The notes under the pieces were generated by a model. The model made no database searches and was not told where the DNA came from. It saw only the letters and a list, made by a program, of their open reading frames with translations. The position numbers were made by a program, and so were the translations under genes. DNA of 30,173 nucleotides, taken from assembly GCA_027596035.1 (NCBI GenBank), contig JADGJA010000211.1, positions 1-30,173 on the forward strand. The letters run 5' to 3'. The DNA is from Thoreauomyces humboldtii (Eukaryota; Chytridiomycota; Chytridiomycetes; Spizellomycetales; Powellomycetaceae). Positions 10,288 through 20,763 of this stretch are shown here, piece after piece. Positions within the stretch are counted from its first letter, which is position 1; each line of letters starts with the position of its first letter.

Positions 10288-12044
10288 TCATTTCCCGAAA
10301 CGTTGCTCGCAGGATGCATACTGTTCCAATCCCTCAATGAATCCTGCGCGAGATACGTCCCCTCTGATGGCTCTGCGAACCATAGGAATGGAGTACACAT
10401 ATGAGACCTTGTCCACTTCGAAGAGACTGCACAGGAATCTTACGTGAACTCTGACAGACGAGTGTCCCAAGGCAGAAAATTGCCAACCTTGATGTGTGTG
10501 GATTTTGAGTGGGTTAGGAACACCAACTGCGGCTCGGTCGCTGGCAGTTCCACTTTCCCTGCGCATCATCTACGTAAGTGCACGTCTGCGACCCATGCGA
10601 GTCAACACGTGATACCAAGCTCACACTTACCATCACGCAGAGCCGTCTCTACGCTTGCAACTGTAACATCAGGGGCGGAACGGTCGGCCGCCAGCTTTCG
10701 CGCTACTTCCACCAACGCCCCTCGGCCGTCCGAATCCGCTACCAGGTTAAGGTAAAGGGACGGGGGGGTGCTGCGAGGAACGGTTTCCAGACCTTCCTGG
10801 TGCAGTGACCCCGCCTTCAGAACGATGGTATCGATGTTGGAAGCGGCAAGAGTGGTTCTGACTTTCGTCGCAAGACCTTTTGCTACGCCTGATCCAGTGT
10901 CGACGGGTCATTGTCAGTGCCATCCACCTTTTCGGCAACTTGACTCATTCGTCGCTTCTCATACCGTTCGCGTCATGCACCGTGAGCACTTTGACACCGT
11001 GCTCACGGCACCACATGCAGACCTGGATGATGTCTCCCAGGCGAGGTGGAGACTTTCCCCGGAAGGACACGGCGACGTGAGCGGGAAATCGATTCCTATC
11101 CACTGGGCCGGGGGGGCGTTTGACAGGTTTCGCGCAATTGGTCTCGGCTCCCCCGAAAACACCGAGGACCCAGGTGATGCCCTGCAGGATGAACGGTTGC
11201 TCGATGACCACCGGTGGTGGTTGCGCGTGGATCACCTTACTGTCGTCGATGACGCGGGGTTGTCTCGCGTTCCCTGATGTACTCGATGGCACCGAGTTGG
11301 GATTGGATTTGGCTTTCTTGATCTCTAGCTCTCGGGTCTTGAGCTTCACGAGCATCTGTGCCGATTGCCGTAGAAGGAGACCCTACGATCGGTGTACATG
11401 ACATGAGCGAAAGTAAAAGGGCCAACAGGTTGTGCTTAAACAAAATGTATTTACCACGATGATAGCCAGGTCGACTAGCAATGGTGCCGCCCAGAGAAGA
11501 CCCATAAAGATGCCATGAGAATCAAAATAGTTGATCCGAGAAAAGGAGGTGTAGTGTTGTGCAGCAATGGAATTGATGGTCTTCATGAGGATGATCGAGA
11601 GACCTGCAAATGCAATTGTCATCAGTGTCACTTCTTAATACCAGGCAAAACCCTTCTTTTGCTCTCACCAACAGCTATAAAGTTGATGGAGGTGATGGTG
11701 TGATTATTTCTCGTTCCTATGATCCACGCAAACAGCACAACGTGGAAAGTCAAAACGCCTCTGATGAACGGTTCGGTCCAGTCCACCTGCAGAACGAACA
11801 GCGCTATTTAGATCAAAAGAACTTCCGAGGTTGCGTATGATGTCTAATCATGATTGCGTACCGCCGCAGCAAACTTGGTGACGTCCTCGACCAGTTCGGC
11901 AAAGGCTCGACTCAACACATTTTGATTCGTCATGGCAGGACTGCCTGCCTCGGTTTGCACGCCCCCCACACCAGTGAACACTGCCGGAAGCTGAGAGAGT
12001 AGCTCATGCAAAGACGGCGGAAGCAGTTGAGCTAGGATGTCCAT
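10288..12044 (-). CDS. TMEM18-NUS1 fusion protein (predicted)
   Basis: Model: complement of 11862-12044, 11669-11786, 11455-11603, 10965-11382, 10631-10882, 10444-10558 and 10288-10372; 439 aa. Residues 1 to about 175 are TMEM18: VDWTEPFIRG, three membrane helices (about 70-86, 94-111, 128-158), NYFDSHGIFMGLLW and a basic tail. Residues from about 240 to 439 are NUS1/NgBR: FPAHVAV, CMWCREHGVKVLTVHD, FLPWDTRLSEF and the C-terminal CEQRFGK, which keeps the RxG motif needed for cis-prenyltransferase activity. NUS1 pairs with a Rer2-type subunit at the ER to make dehydrodolichyl diphosphate for glycosylation. NUS1 normally carries its own N-terminal membrane segment; here TMEM18 helices could serve as anchor. 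One exon (10965-11382) runs without a stop from TMEM18 into NUS1, with a linker of about 65 residues. A cryptic gene boundary is possible but would need unusual splicing. Confidence 0.7.
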
Positions 12045-12288
12045 CTTTCTGGCGTCCTGAGGTCCCGAAATGTCCGAGGTACAAGTAGGTTTGAGCCGGA
12101 ATGCCGACAGAATTGTAGTAACTGCGCCACCAACATTTATTTCCCGCTGTGCCACTGCCGCTAATCTTCACCCACCGACTCTCAAAAGCGGAAAGTACGT
12201 TACAGTTGGACAAGCCTCCGGAAATAACCACGGCGGGATGTCAACAATAACACAAGGAAAACCGGTACGCATCTCTACCGAAATCTGA
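12045..12288. promoter_or_regulatory. Intergenic region upstream of the TMEM18-NUS1 gene
   Basis: These 244 bp lie between the stop of the MFS gene and the start of the TMEM18-NUS1 gene, both on the - strand. They should contain the MFS terminator and the fusion-gene promoter. The frame of the first exon remains open to about 12155, so an earlier start is possible. The MDIL start at 12044 is preferred because it gives a compact TMEM18 N-terminus. Confidence 0.4.
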
Positions 12289-13979
12289 TCAAGTCTGCTT
12301 CACGCGTCTCGAGCTTGGCTGCACGAATCCCAGAAGCAGTCCAGCCGCTGCACTAAGAAACGAAGTCCCCGCTACCCAAAACATGATGTGTTTGAATCCG
12401 AACCGTCCCCAAGACGAGCTGTCCCCGCTCAGACTCGGCTCGTAAAGGACAGCCGCCACCAACGGACCAGCAATGCAAGCGACACCGCGACACGATCCCA
12501 TGGCGGAAAAGACGAGCGCGGCGTTAGCGGGGTTGGCGCGGGTCAGATCCCGTGCGCATCCGTTCCAGATGCTGGTTTGACCGTTGAGAAGGCCAAAGAT
12601 GACCACAAAGCCCATGACCGCAGATAGAGTGCTGGCGGTGCCCTGTCGAAGATAGCGGGTGTCATTCTGAGTTCAACAGCAGACTGCCCTACTACAGGTT
12701 GAGTAAAGGATGCCGATCGACGTACCCAGCTTGCGAGCGCTGCTAGCCCTTCTCCCATCCCGAGAATGACGAAGAGCCAACTATAGCCAACTCTGTCGGA
12801 AAACCAGCCAAAGATAACTCCCCCTATCGTGTTTGCGATGTTCAGCAACGACAAAACGATGTTACTCGAAAGAGCGGATCCACCAATCGAGGAGGTGAAA
12901 GTAGGTATCATGACAGACACTAAGTAACACGACAGTCAGAACACTTCACGACCCATCCGGAATGAAGTTTCTCCTACCTGGAAACCACGATAGCCCCGCA
13001 AAAAAGGCGGCAAGGAGTGAAGGGAGTACGGCCTTTAGGCTAAGGGACGATACATCGACGGGAGCGAAAGGTGTATCCGGTGCCGGTTTGACCACGGGCA
13101 GACGTGGACGAATGGCGTAGGCGGCTGGGCCGAGGCTGAGAAAACTGACAATCACCCAGATTCGCGTTGCCCATGCGAAGCCAAACGTCTCGAGCAGATA
13201 AGAGATGACATACGGAAGACAAGCCCCTCCTAGCCCTGTTCCAGCGAATATGATCCCTGAAGCGGTTCCTCTCCTCTCCACGAACCATTCTTGAAGATAC
13301 AAAATTACAGGCATATAGATCACGGCAGCGGTGACGCCTCCGATGACGCCCTGAAGGACGACAAGTTGAGCCACGTTGGTTGCGAAACTTGACGCCATCA
13401 TCGCCACCGTGTTGACCCCAAGAGTTAGCCAGACGGCTCCTCGTACAAGGTGAGGGTATCTCCGGAAAAGCAGGACCAGGGGCAAGGGCAGCATAAGCTG
13501 AAGTCCCAAGGACACAGTGCCCACAGCTCCCTAACAAGGATCCCAAGTCGATTAGTCCCCCGAAGTTGGAGAAAGGTCACAGAAACTTAAGGATCTTAAG
13601 GACCACAGCATGGTTCACACCGAGGTTCGTGTGACAGCCTCAGCACGGGTCACATGGTACGTACTATCGATGCGAGCGACGATTTATCGAAAGGAGGATG
13701 AGTGGAAAGATAGAGCTGAATAACTCCGAAGGAACCGGCATAGCCCCACAGAACGAACTCCACAAGGAAAGCGATGATGAGGAAGGTTAGGGCACCTCGT
13801 CCTTTGTCCACCGGAGGCAACTCTGAGACTATCCCCGACGGGTGTCCAGGTACAAGGTCGTCCGTGCTAGCTGTTGTAGATTGATCAACCAGTTCATAGC
13901 TGGCATGATGCTGGAGAGGAGGGTCTGGCAAGCTTGCGAGGTGGATTGCCCCAGCTAGTAGGGACTCTGAAGTTGCCAT
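12289..13979 (-). CDS. Major facilitator superfamily transporter, monocarboxylate-transporter-like
   Basis: Model: complement of 13665-13979, 12978-13530, 12726-12919 and 12289-12642; introns 134, 58 and 83 nt; 471 aa. All junctions keep frame (phases 0, 1, 0). About 12 membrane helices are visible. Diagnostic features of the fungal MCT (SLC16-like) branch are the long hydrophilic N-terminus, GSFGVIQLYL followed by HPPF in the first loop, RRYPHLVRG after helix 3, GVIGGVTAAVIYMPVILYLQEWFVERRGTASGI-type helix 4-5 (motif WFxxRRGxAxGI), and GWFSDRVGY in the central half, the MFS D-R motif. Members sit in the plasma membrane or vacuole and move monocarboxylates, riboflavin or unknown organic acids, so the substrate cannot be named. 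The next gene, SVF1, is transcribed in the same direction. Confidence 0.8.
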
Positions 13980-14293
13980 TTGAAAGTAATGACTAAAACT
14001 GCAACGACTTTACGATGGGGACGAGGAACGTAGTCCCTCGGACGACGCGGAGGAGGTTGTGCTTTTCGGTTGAGGGTCGTCGTGTGGCGTTGTCCGACAA
14101 GTCCGAATGAGTGTGCGCTTCGCGAACCCGCGGTTGGCGTTGGCGCCAGAACCTTCCTTCGTCCGGGAACCAGGTACGCTGTTCGGAAGAGCTTGTCGAG
14201 ATTTGCGTTTTACAAGCCAAGTAATGATAATAGAGGCCAGACAAGCAGGGGAACAGCGATAAAGTGCAGAGGGAAACGTGACGGGTGCAGGGG
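13980..14293. promoter_or_regulatory. Intergenic region between SVF1 stop and MFS start
   Basis: 314 bp, expected to hold the SVF1 3' end and the MFS promoter. I see no open frame with family resemblance and no RNA gene. Confidence 0.4.
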
Positions 14294-15660
14294 TTAGTTG
14301 GGAATTTCGGCCAGGAATGCGTTCTCATGGAAAACTTTTCCTTCCAATGTGAGCTTTTCGTCCCCAATCGACACGTGCGCTGTCGCAGTTTGGAGCCACT
14401 GGTAAACGAAAGGAGCGGTGATACATGTCTGAATGAACTTTCGTACGAGGTAAGGCAGCTCGGCCAGAAGATCGATCTTGTCCAGCTGGTGGTCTAGCGG
14501 GACCGCCATGTCGATCTTCAAAGGTCGACCGTCTTTCGTTACTCCCGACCACGTGTATTCGACGGCTGATGGAATCTCGTAGCCACTGAAAGGATCGTTC
14601 TGCGTCTTCAGCAGCTTCGTGAGATTGTCGAGGGTGACAGCGACAATCTTGTTGTCCAGAACCACGTAGCCCTCGCTGCGGATCTTGAAATCATAGTCGT
14701 AGCCCTCCGGCATCTCATACTACCCGCCGCAGTAAGCCTGTGAAGGATCGTGGACACCGAAAGCCCGGAGTGGTCGGCTTACCTGGTACATCAGAAGCGC
14801 ATCCTTTTCGGTCTGGAAGTCGACAAAGCTCCATCGACCCACGCACTGGGGCTTGCTCTGCAGAGCCTTGACAAAGAGACCCGAGCCATTCGCCTCGTGG
14901 AGTTTTCCGTCAAGAATAACGTGACCGGTCACGACTGCTTTTGGGATGAACTGAGCGGCGACGTATCCGACCGAGATGTCGTCCTTTTGGAACGGTACTT
15001 TGGCCTCGTTGACCTGAGCAAGCCCATCGACAGCGGTGAACTCGACATCAACGACCATCGCCGGCGCGGCGTTGAGGACAACTTTGTAGCTCTGCTTCGT
15101 TGGGTCGAACTGCACGCTAATGTTTTCGCAAACGACGGACATCTTATCCGCGGATGGTTTGAAAGAGCTGCCTGAGAGCGATGCGGTGTGACGCTTCTTG
15201 AGTCCGTCTGGTCCGTGATATGCGGCGGATACCTGAACGGAAGGAGACCAGCTGAGCAATATGTCAAAAGAAGTTTAGCAAGACTTGGTTCCGGCACGCC
15301 TCCAAGGCTAAGGAAGCAAGAGAATGTGTGCAGTCCACAGGCCCTACGACGTACCTCATGGTAGAGTAGGCGATCTGCATACGAAAGGATCAATAATATC
15401 CTGTTAGCGTTGGTCTCCGTGTACAAACTTAACCTCAGGGACGCAGATCAGACAGTACCTGAATGAGCACCATAGCTCCCTCCTTGGTATGGATGTAGAA
15501 GGTGTTCGCCTCGGTGGCATAGCTGGGATCGAGGACCCACTGAAGGTTTTGAAGTGGCACCTCGGAGGAAACCACGGGTGTAACTAAGGCGGAAAGGCAT
15601 TGAGGTCAGGTTGAGCAAACGAGTGCAAGCAGGAACAACGAGGACGTTGACCCTACCCAT
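14294..15660 (-). CDS. SVF1: SVF1-like lipocalin-fold protein
   Basis: Model: complement of 15657-15660, 15459-15583, 15355-15374, 14783-15251 and 14294-14719; 347 aa. Recognised by ATEANTFYIHTKEGAMVLIQ near the N-terminus, GSGLFVKALQ then GRWSFVDFQ at the end of the first lipocalin half, and EYTWSGVTKDGRP then DKIDLLAELPYLVRKFIQ in the second. These are the Svf1 and Svf1_C domains. Yeast Svf1 is a cytosolic protein that associates with ER/cis-Golgi membranes, binds ceramides and protects against oxidative and cold stress. A 20-nt micro-exon (15355-15374) encodes IAYSTM. The first exon is uncertain: an ATG followed at once by a donor would leave only 4 coding nt and a short N-terminus without the amphipathic membrane-binding helix known from yeast. 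A different 5' exon is possible. Confidence 0.75.
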
Positions 15661-15952
15661 GTTGGCGGAGCAAGGGACTTTGAGAAGAAGGTTGGAGGAC
15701 GAAAGCTACCGTAACTTTGGGGGAAGGCCTTGGCGTGCCTGTGTACTGTTGTTGAACGCTGGTGGTGGTGGGGAACGGGATGTGCTGAAAAAAACTTGCC
15801 GAGGGAAAGGACTGTGACGACGAGGTTCTTCTCATGGCTTGCGGCGGGCGGCTGGCGGCCCGTGCGGGAAGGTTCCTTCGTTCAGAGATTCGTCGCGTGC
15901 CGTTTTTGACAATCCATATTCCCGCTTCCCACACCCCCATCATCCAAACCTC

Positions 15953-16571
15953 ATGTCGTGGCAACAGTACGTCGACTCTAACCTCCTCGGTACGGGAAAG
16001 ATCCAGCGCGCTGCCATCTTCGGACTCGATGGCTCCCTATGGGCGACTTCCTCCAACCTCTCGGTACGGCCGTCGCAGCGTCCGCAACCACTCTCATCTC
16101 GTAATCGTTAACTCCCCCTCCGGCAGGTCGCTGGACCAGAGGCCACCGCGCTCGTCAAGGGCTTCACGGACCCGAGCGGTCTCCGCGCAGCGGGCATTTT
16201 CGTTGCTGGAATCAAATACTTCACCCTGCGCGCTGACGACCGTGCTATCTACGGAAAGCAGGGCCAAAACGGACTGGTAGCAGCGAAAGTAAGGCCTTAC
16301 GGAATATCACCTTGAAATGAACCGATGGCATGGCACGCTGGGTCCACCTTGCTGACGATTCGCCCTGGGGTCACCGACGATAGACCAAGCAAGCGATCAT
16401 CATTGGTATTTACGAGAGTCCTGTACAAGCAGGAGAAGCAAACAAGGTCGTCGAGGGACTCGCCGACTACCTCCTATCTGTCAACGTAAGTTCGGCACAG
16501 ATCCTGGAGCCGCGCTTTCCTTTGCTTAACTCCCTTTGGTTTACTCATGCTTCCTTCCGCTGCAGTACTAG
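15953..16571 (+). CDS. Profilin
   Basis: Model: exons 15953-16063, 16127-16288, 16384-16485 and 16566-16571; 126 aa, the standard fungal profilin length. The protein begins MSWQQYVDSNL, keeps the Trp3 needed for poly-proline binding, then AAIFGLDGSLWATS, the central RAAGIFVAGIKYFTLRADD, IYGK, and the C-terminal helix VVEGLADYLLSV. Profilin binds G-actin and poly-proline stretches of formins, promoting ADP-ATP exchange and filament growth at cell tips. The last coding exon is only six nucleotides (one Tyr codon and the stop). The gene is divergent from SVF1, with about 290 bp between starts. Confidence 0.93.
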
Positions 16572-16719
16572 TGCTCTTCCCTTACATTTTCCTGTTCTGC
16601 TGTACTGTTTCGTTCTCTCCAATGAATGCTTTTGATCAAATTGAGCCTACGTCCTGGCCGTCTGGCTTTTAAACATTGCAACTAGTCTATCTATGTACGT
16701 GTGTCCATCTATCCCTCCG

Positions 16720-18511
16720 CTACCATGCGATGGGTGCCGGGCCCGTGCCATTGTACCCAATTGTGTGGAGCGCTCCGACCTGGCCGGTCTCGCCCTTCGT
16801 CGAACCGTCCCAGCACCAGGCAGCGAGGCACCGTTTGCACGGCTCGGAAGGAGTGGCGGTGCCAGCCCGGAAGGAAGGGGCAAGGAGAGCGCACGCCATG
16901 CACCGCTTGTGGTCTGGTTCAGGACTACCTGTCGGCTCTTCCATGTAAGCGACGGCGTTGTCAAAGAAGCCACGGATGTCGGCAGCGCTCTGGACCGTGG
17001 TCGCTGTCGCTTCGCCCGTGTTGTACGTCACGTTGCGGTTCGGGATGTACATGATCATGGGGCCATTATAGCTGGCGTCGCCGGAGCCGTTGGGGCCGAC
17101 CTTGCCGCAGCCGAAGAGACTGATACGCTTGTTCAGACGTTGCTTGACGAACGCGTTAACGCTGTTGGGAATGGGTGGGAAGCTCTCCTTGCCATAACCC
17201 TTCCATCCCATGTACTGTCGGGTGATGATGAGCGATGTGCCGTCGGGGAAGGATCCCGATCCCGTCAGACCGTCAAGGTGATCGTCCCCGCCGTCGACCG
17301 CGAGGATGAGGTCGACAGCGCGGGCCTTTTGGAGCAGCGGGAACAGCGGAATGTTTTGGCCGGTTTCTCCTCCATCGGCGAACTCGAGGGTCGATGCGGC
17401 GGCGATCGAGGGCTCCACCTTCTTCATGCCGGCGAACATGTTGGGGTAGACCGTTCGGTTCAGACCCGGCAGAGGGGGACCGAGGGGCTCCATGTTGAAC
17501 AGAGCCGAAGAGGTACCGAGGATGATGCTTGTCTGATCAAAGCTCGTCGTACACGAGGTGGCGATTGTGTTGTTGAGCGAGGTACCGAGGTACTTCGTCT
17601 GGATGAAGGAAGCCACGGATGGAAGGAAGGAGCCCGTTTCGAAGGGAGTCGTCTCCCAGACATTCGCGGCAACTGTCGGTTCCCAGGTGCCAGCGTCGAG
17701 CTGGGTAGAGATCACGATGGGAAGAGGGAGTTGAGCCTGAGTGATAGCGCTGCTGTCTGCGATGGACGACCACGTGGCGGAAACACCGGTGTTTCCATTC
17801 GTCTTGACGTTTGGTGGGAGGTGCTTGGCAAGAATCAAGCTCCAGAAATCGATCATCGTGACCGGATATCCGGCCATGGCTTTGGCCTCGACATCGGCCT
17901 GGAAGGCGGCGACGGCCGCGGAGTCCCCGAGAACGCTGACGAGATCCTTCTCAAAGTCCCAGTTGTTGTCTGAAAGACGGTCAGACGACGGTCAGAAAAC
18001 TGCTCACGGAGACAATTAGCGTGCGCTACTTACCAAAAAGCTGCGCCGTAATAGCAGGAAATCCAGATGTGTAAAGACTGCCAAGTAGCCAAGAACCACC
18101 GCTTAGACCCGACAGGTAATGCGTCAATCCGAGGACACCACCGTAAGTGGAATTTGGGACACGGCTGTCCAACGTGGACAGGACTGCCGCGCCGTTGATC
18201 ATGGCGCGGTATCCTCCTCCCGAGACGGCGACCGCGATGCGAGGCGGGGTGGAAGTGCCAGGAGCAACGTCGTTTGCCTTTAGATAGGCAAGCCACTTGT
18301 CCTTTACGACTCTTTTTCGCCTGTCGACGAAGTAGGTTTCTGCTTGTGAGATGCCAGTGCCGGTCCTGATGAGGCTGCCGGAAGGGCACGTGCCCCTGGT
18401 TGGCGCGTAGCTTGAAGAGATCGTAGTTGCGGTTCGCGCGTCAAGAGGCCGGCCGGAAGCCCCGGCCGCAAGGAGAAGGGACGCGGCTAGGAAGGCTGAG
18501 GAAGAGACCAT
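16720..18511 (-). CDS. Secreted lysophospholipase / phospholipase B
   Basis: Model: complement of 18034-18511 and 16720-17969; 64-nt intron (GTAAGT...TTTCAG); 575 aa. An ATG at 18511 starts a clear signal peptide (hydrophobic core, cleavage near residue 20). Patatin/cPLA2-type catalytic elements are present: oxyanion loop SGGGYRAM (about 97-104), nucleophile elbow GLSGGS with Ser137, and the Asp in EFADGGETGQN (Asp358). Several N-glycosylation sequons and a C-terminal cysteine-rich end (CMACALLAP ... CKRCLAAWCW) match fungal phospholipase B. The enzyme removes acyl chains from phospholipids and lysophospholipids at the cell surface or outside. The C-terminus ends in a polar tail with no visible GPI signal, so a freely secreted form is likely. 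Confidence 0.92.
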
Positions 18512-19017
18512 CGTGAATGATGAGTATAGTGCGGGAACAGGTGTCGAGCGGGGAGCCCATGCATGGCGACCGACATTTATGGTCGCCTGCAGCCTCGTCG
18601 CCGCGAGATCCCATCCGGCACCGCGCAAAATGCCGTGGGATCACTGGGGATGTGTGAGGCAAGGAGACAGCTGTGCTCCACAGGTGCTGAGCTGCTGTCG
18701 AACGGCAGTTTGACTGGAAGGGGGCCCTGTTTGAGCATGGGAATGTTCGCGGCTTTTTTTCGCTGTTTGCCGTTCTCGCTATTTTCTCCGTGAGATTATT
18801 TTTCGCCTCCTTTTTGCCACCTATGATTTTTGTTCGAGAACGACGCTTCGTCGGTACGTATGTCCGGCACCAGTCGGAGGGCGTCCTGCCAGTTCGCACC
18901 TTCGGCCATCCTCAAACCCCGCTCAAGCTAAAAGCAGAGGGTTACTTGTGTGTGTGAAATATACGTAATGCCAAGGCGGCGGAAAGAGCGGATGGTTAAA
19001 ATATGTACAGTAATTTT
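18512..19017. promoter_or_regulatory. Intergenic region upstream of phospholipase B
   Basis: About 506 bp between the phospholipase B start and the VPS62-like stop, both on the - strand. Near 18760-18835 there are T-rich stretches on the + strand (A-rich on the gene strand), typical of a promoter. I found no coding evidence here. Confidence 0.4.
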
Positions 19018-20541
19018 TCACTCGTAGCCGCCAGGGATGTCTGAGTACTCTGGAGAATCCAGAGTGTACCAGGTCCGGTGCTGACGTGGCCCCTTTGGAC
19101 CCTTTTCGTGCGCTCTCACAAAAGCAGACAAGATGCCAAAATATTGTGCTCCCTGTCATAAAATAAAAAGGGTCAGAAGACCGAGGACGAAGGATGATAG
19201 TCAGATCGGGTGTCGCCACGAACCTTTGTGGTCGCGTGCAGCTGAGCACCTGCCGTGACACCTAAAGGTGGTTGCACTATCACCGTCTGGTCAATCTCGT
19301 CACCCCAGAACCCGCTGAACCTCGCCCAATCGCTCCAATCGCTCTTGTCTGTCCAGTCGTATATCCCGTCCTTTCCCGTGTCCCACGTAATGAACCGCTG
19401 AAATCGCCTCCCCTTGGCTTCCTCGTAAAGGTACAGATCTGATGACAGGTCTGCCACGTCCGCTATCTGAATCCACTGGACGGCTCCAAGCGTCAAGAGC
19501 GGAGAGATGCGCGAGACAAACCCGAAAGTGTCATCGATGTTCTTATGCGTCCCTTCATTTGGGTAGTTTGCATGCGAGTGAAGAGCGGCGTACACATGAG
19601 GATTTGTTCCCGAAAACTTGATTTGAGACCGAGGCAACCATCCCGCCGCGGCGTGCTGGGAAAACGCAATCTAAGAGGAAGATGGATGTGAACTCGCTAC
19701 AACAGCTGGGGTAGATGCGTATGCTGAGAACGAACCTGCTCGATAGGTGGTGTTTGATCGATATTGACGCCGTCCCAGATGTCTTCCAGCTGAATAGTGA
19801 TATGTTCCCTGAAAAGACCGACAATGTCAGAATGAACGTCGATTCCCCGAATCATAAAAATCGATAAAAGACGAACCAATCCCCATTATGATAGGCCATG
19901 GCACACCATTCAAAGTTTTCCGCCCGCTCTTGTATGAAAGATTTCAATCCGCTCCACACGCCAATACGGAACCCTTGGCAACCGTTCACCGGGTAAAAGA
20001 ACCAGTACTGCAGCACCCGAGTCAGCACATGTCGCATTGCCCAGGACATCAAGATGCGTCTCCTCACCTGTATGTAGGTCTTTCCTCCGGGTCCAGACTG
20101 CACGACCTGTCCCACGATCTTGGCATGAACCGTGCCATCCGCCTCCACAGTGTTCCCATGCCAGAGTTCCTCCGGCATGATCAAAGTCCGGTTGTCCACA
20201 GAGGCTACCCTGCTTTTCGCAAACGTCTCTGCAGGGTCTGCCGGTCTCCATCGATCTCTCGGATGAAGGTAGATGATTGGCGCGTGTTTCCGAAACAGTG
20301 CGTCCCGGGCGCTCGCCGAAATGTTGAGGCTGGCCCCATACCGCCGCGTCTGCTGTTCGAGAAGGAAGACAACGTTGTCGGGTAGGCGGTCGTCGTCCGT
20401 GAGCCCAGGTGTTGCCTTCGTAGTTGGTATCGCAAGTAAAAGCGCGATAAGCAAGGAGAGCGCAAGGAGGATGGGCAGTTGTCGGAGTTCAAGCAGACTT
20501 CTTGTTCGCCGGTCGCGCCCCGTTGGTATCGACGGTGTCAT
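19018..20541 (-). CDS. VPS62-like protein with N-terminal membrane anchor
   Basis: Model: complement of 20068-20541, 19877-20007, 19736-19808, 19224-19670 and 19018-19152; 419 aa. An N-terminal hydrophobic helix (LPILLALSLLIALLLAI) is a signal anchor or signal peptide. The VPS62 domain follows: HAPIIYLHPRDRWRPADP, TYIQ|YWFFYPVNGC, NGDW|EHITIQLEDIWDG, NPHVYAALHSHANYP and DDTFGFVSRI. Splices marked | restore conserved motifs. The 60-nt intron at 20008-20067 is a multiple of three and lacks a stop, so it is easily missed; without it TYIQ and YWFFYP would be parted by 20 residues. Yeast Vps62 is needed for cytoplasm-to-vacuole delivery, but the biochemical role of the fold is not settled. Family is sure, function inferred. 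Confidence 0.8.
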
Positions 20542-20763
20542 AGGTTATGAAATTGCGGACCGTTCCCCCAATGCAATTGGAGCCGCGCTTTTCTGTGTCC
20601 TGGTGCAGTGATTCTTGCAATGAGGTTCTTGTCAAATGTCCTGATGTTTGGAAAAAGCCGAAAATGGGGAAAGCGGGGGAGGAGGAACGTGCCCAACGAT
20701 GATGACACACACGTTTTCGAAGGGTCCATTTATTCCATTTAGGGCATGTACACTGAGCACATT

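Noticed and set aside
10945..11355. NUS1 as a separate gene starting within this exon
   Set aside because: The only in-frame ATG upstream of the NUS1 motifs is part of the TMEM18 C-terminal tail, and the splice that joins TMEM18 helices to this exon is clean and in phase. A fusion needs fewer assumptions, though it is not proven.
16693..17973. Long + strand open frame of 426 codons opposite phospholipase B
   Set aside because: It lies wholly antisense to a well-supported enzyme gene, shows no family motif, and its composition is what a high-GC shadow frame gives.
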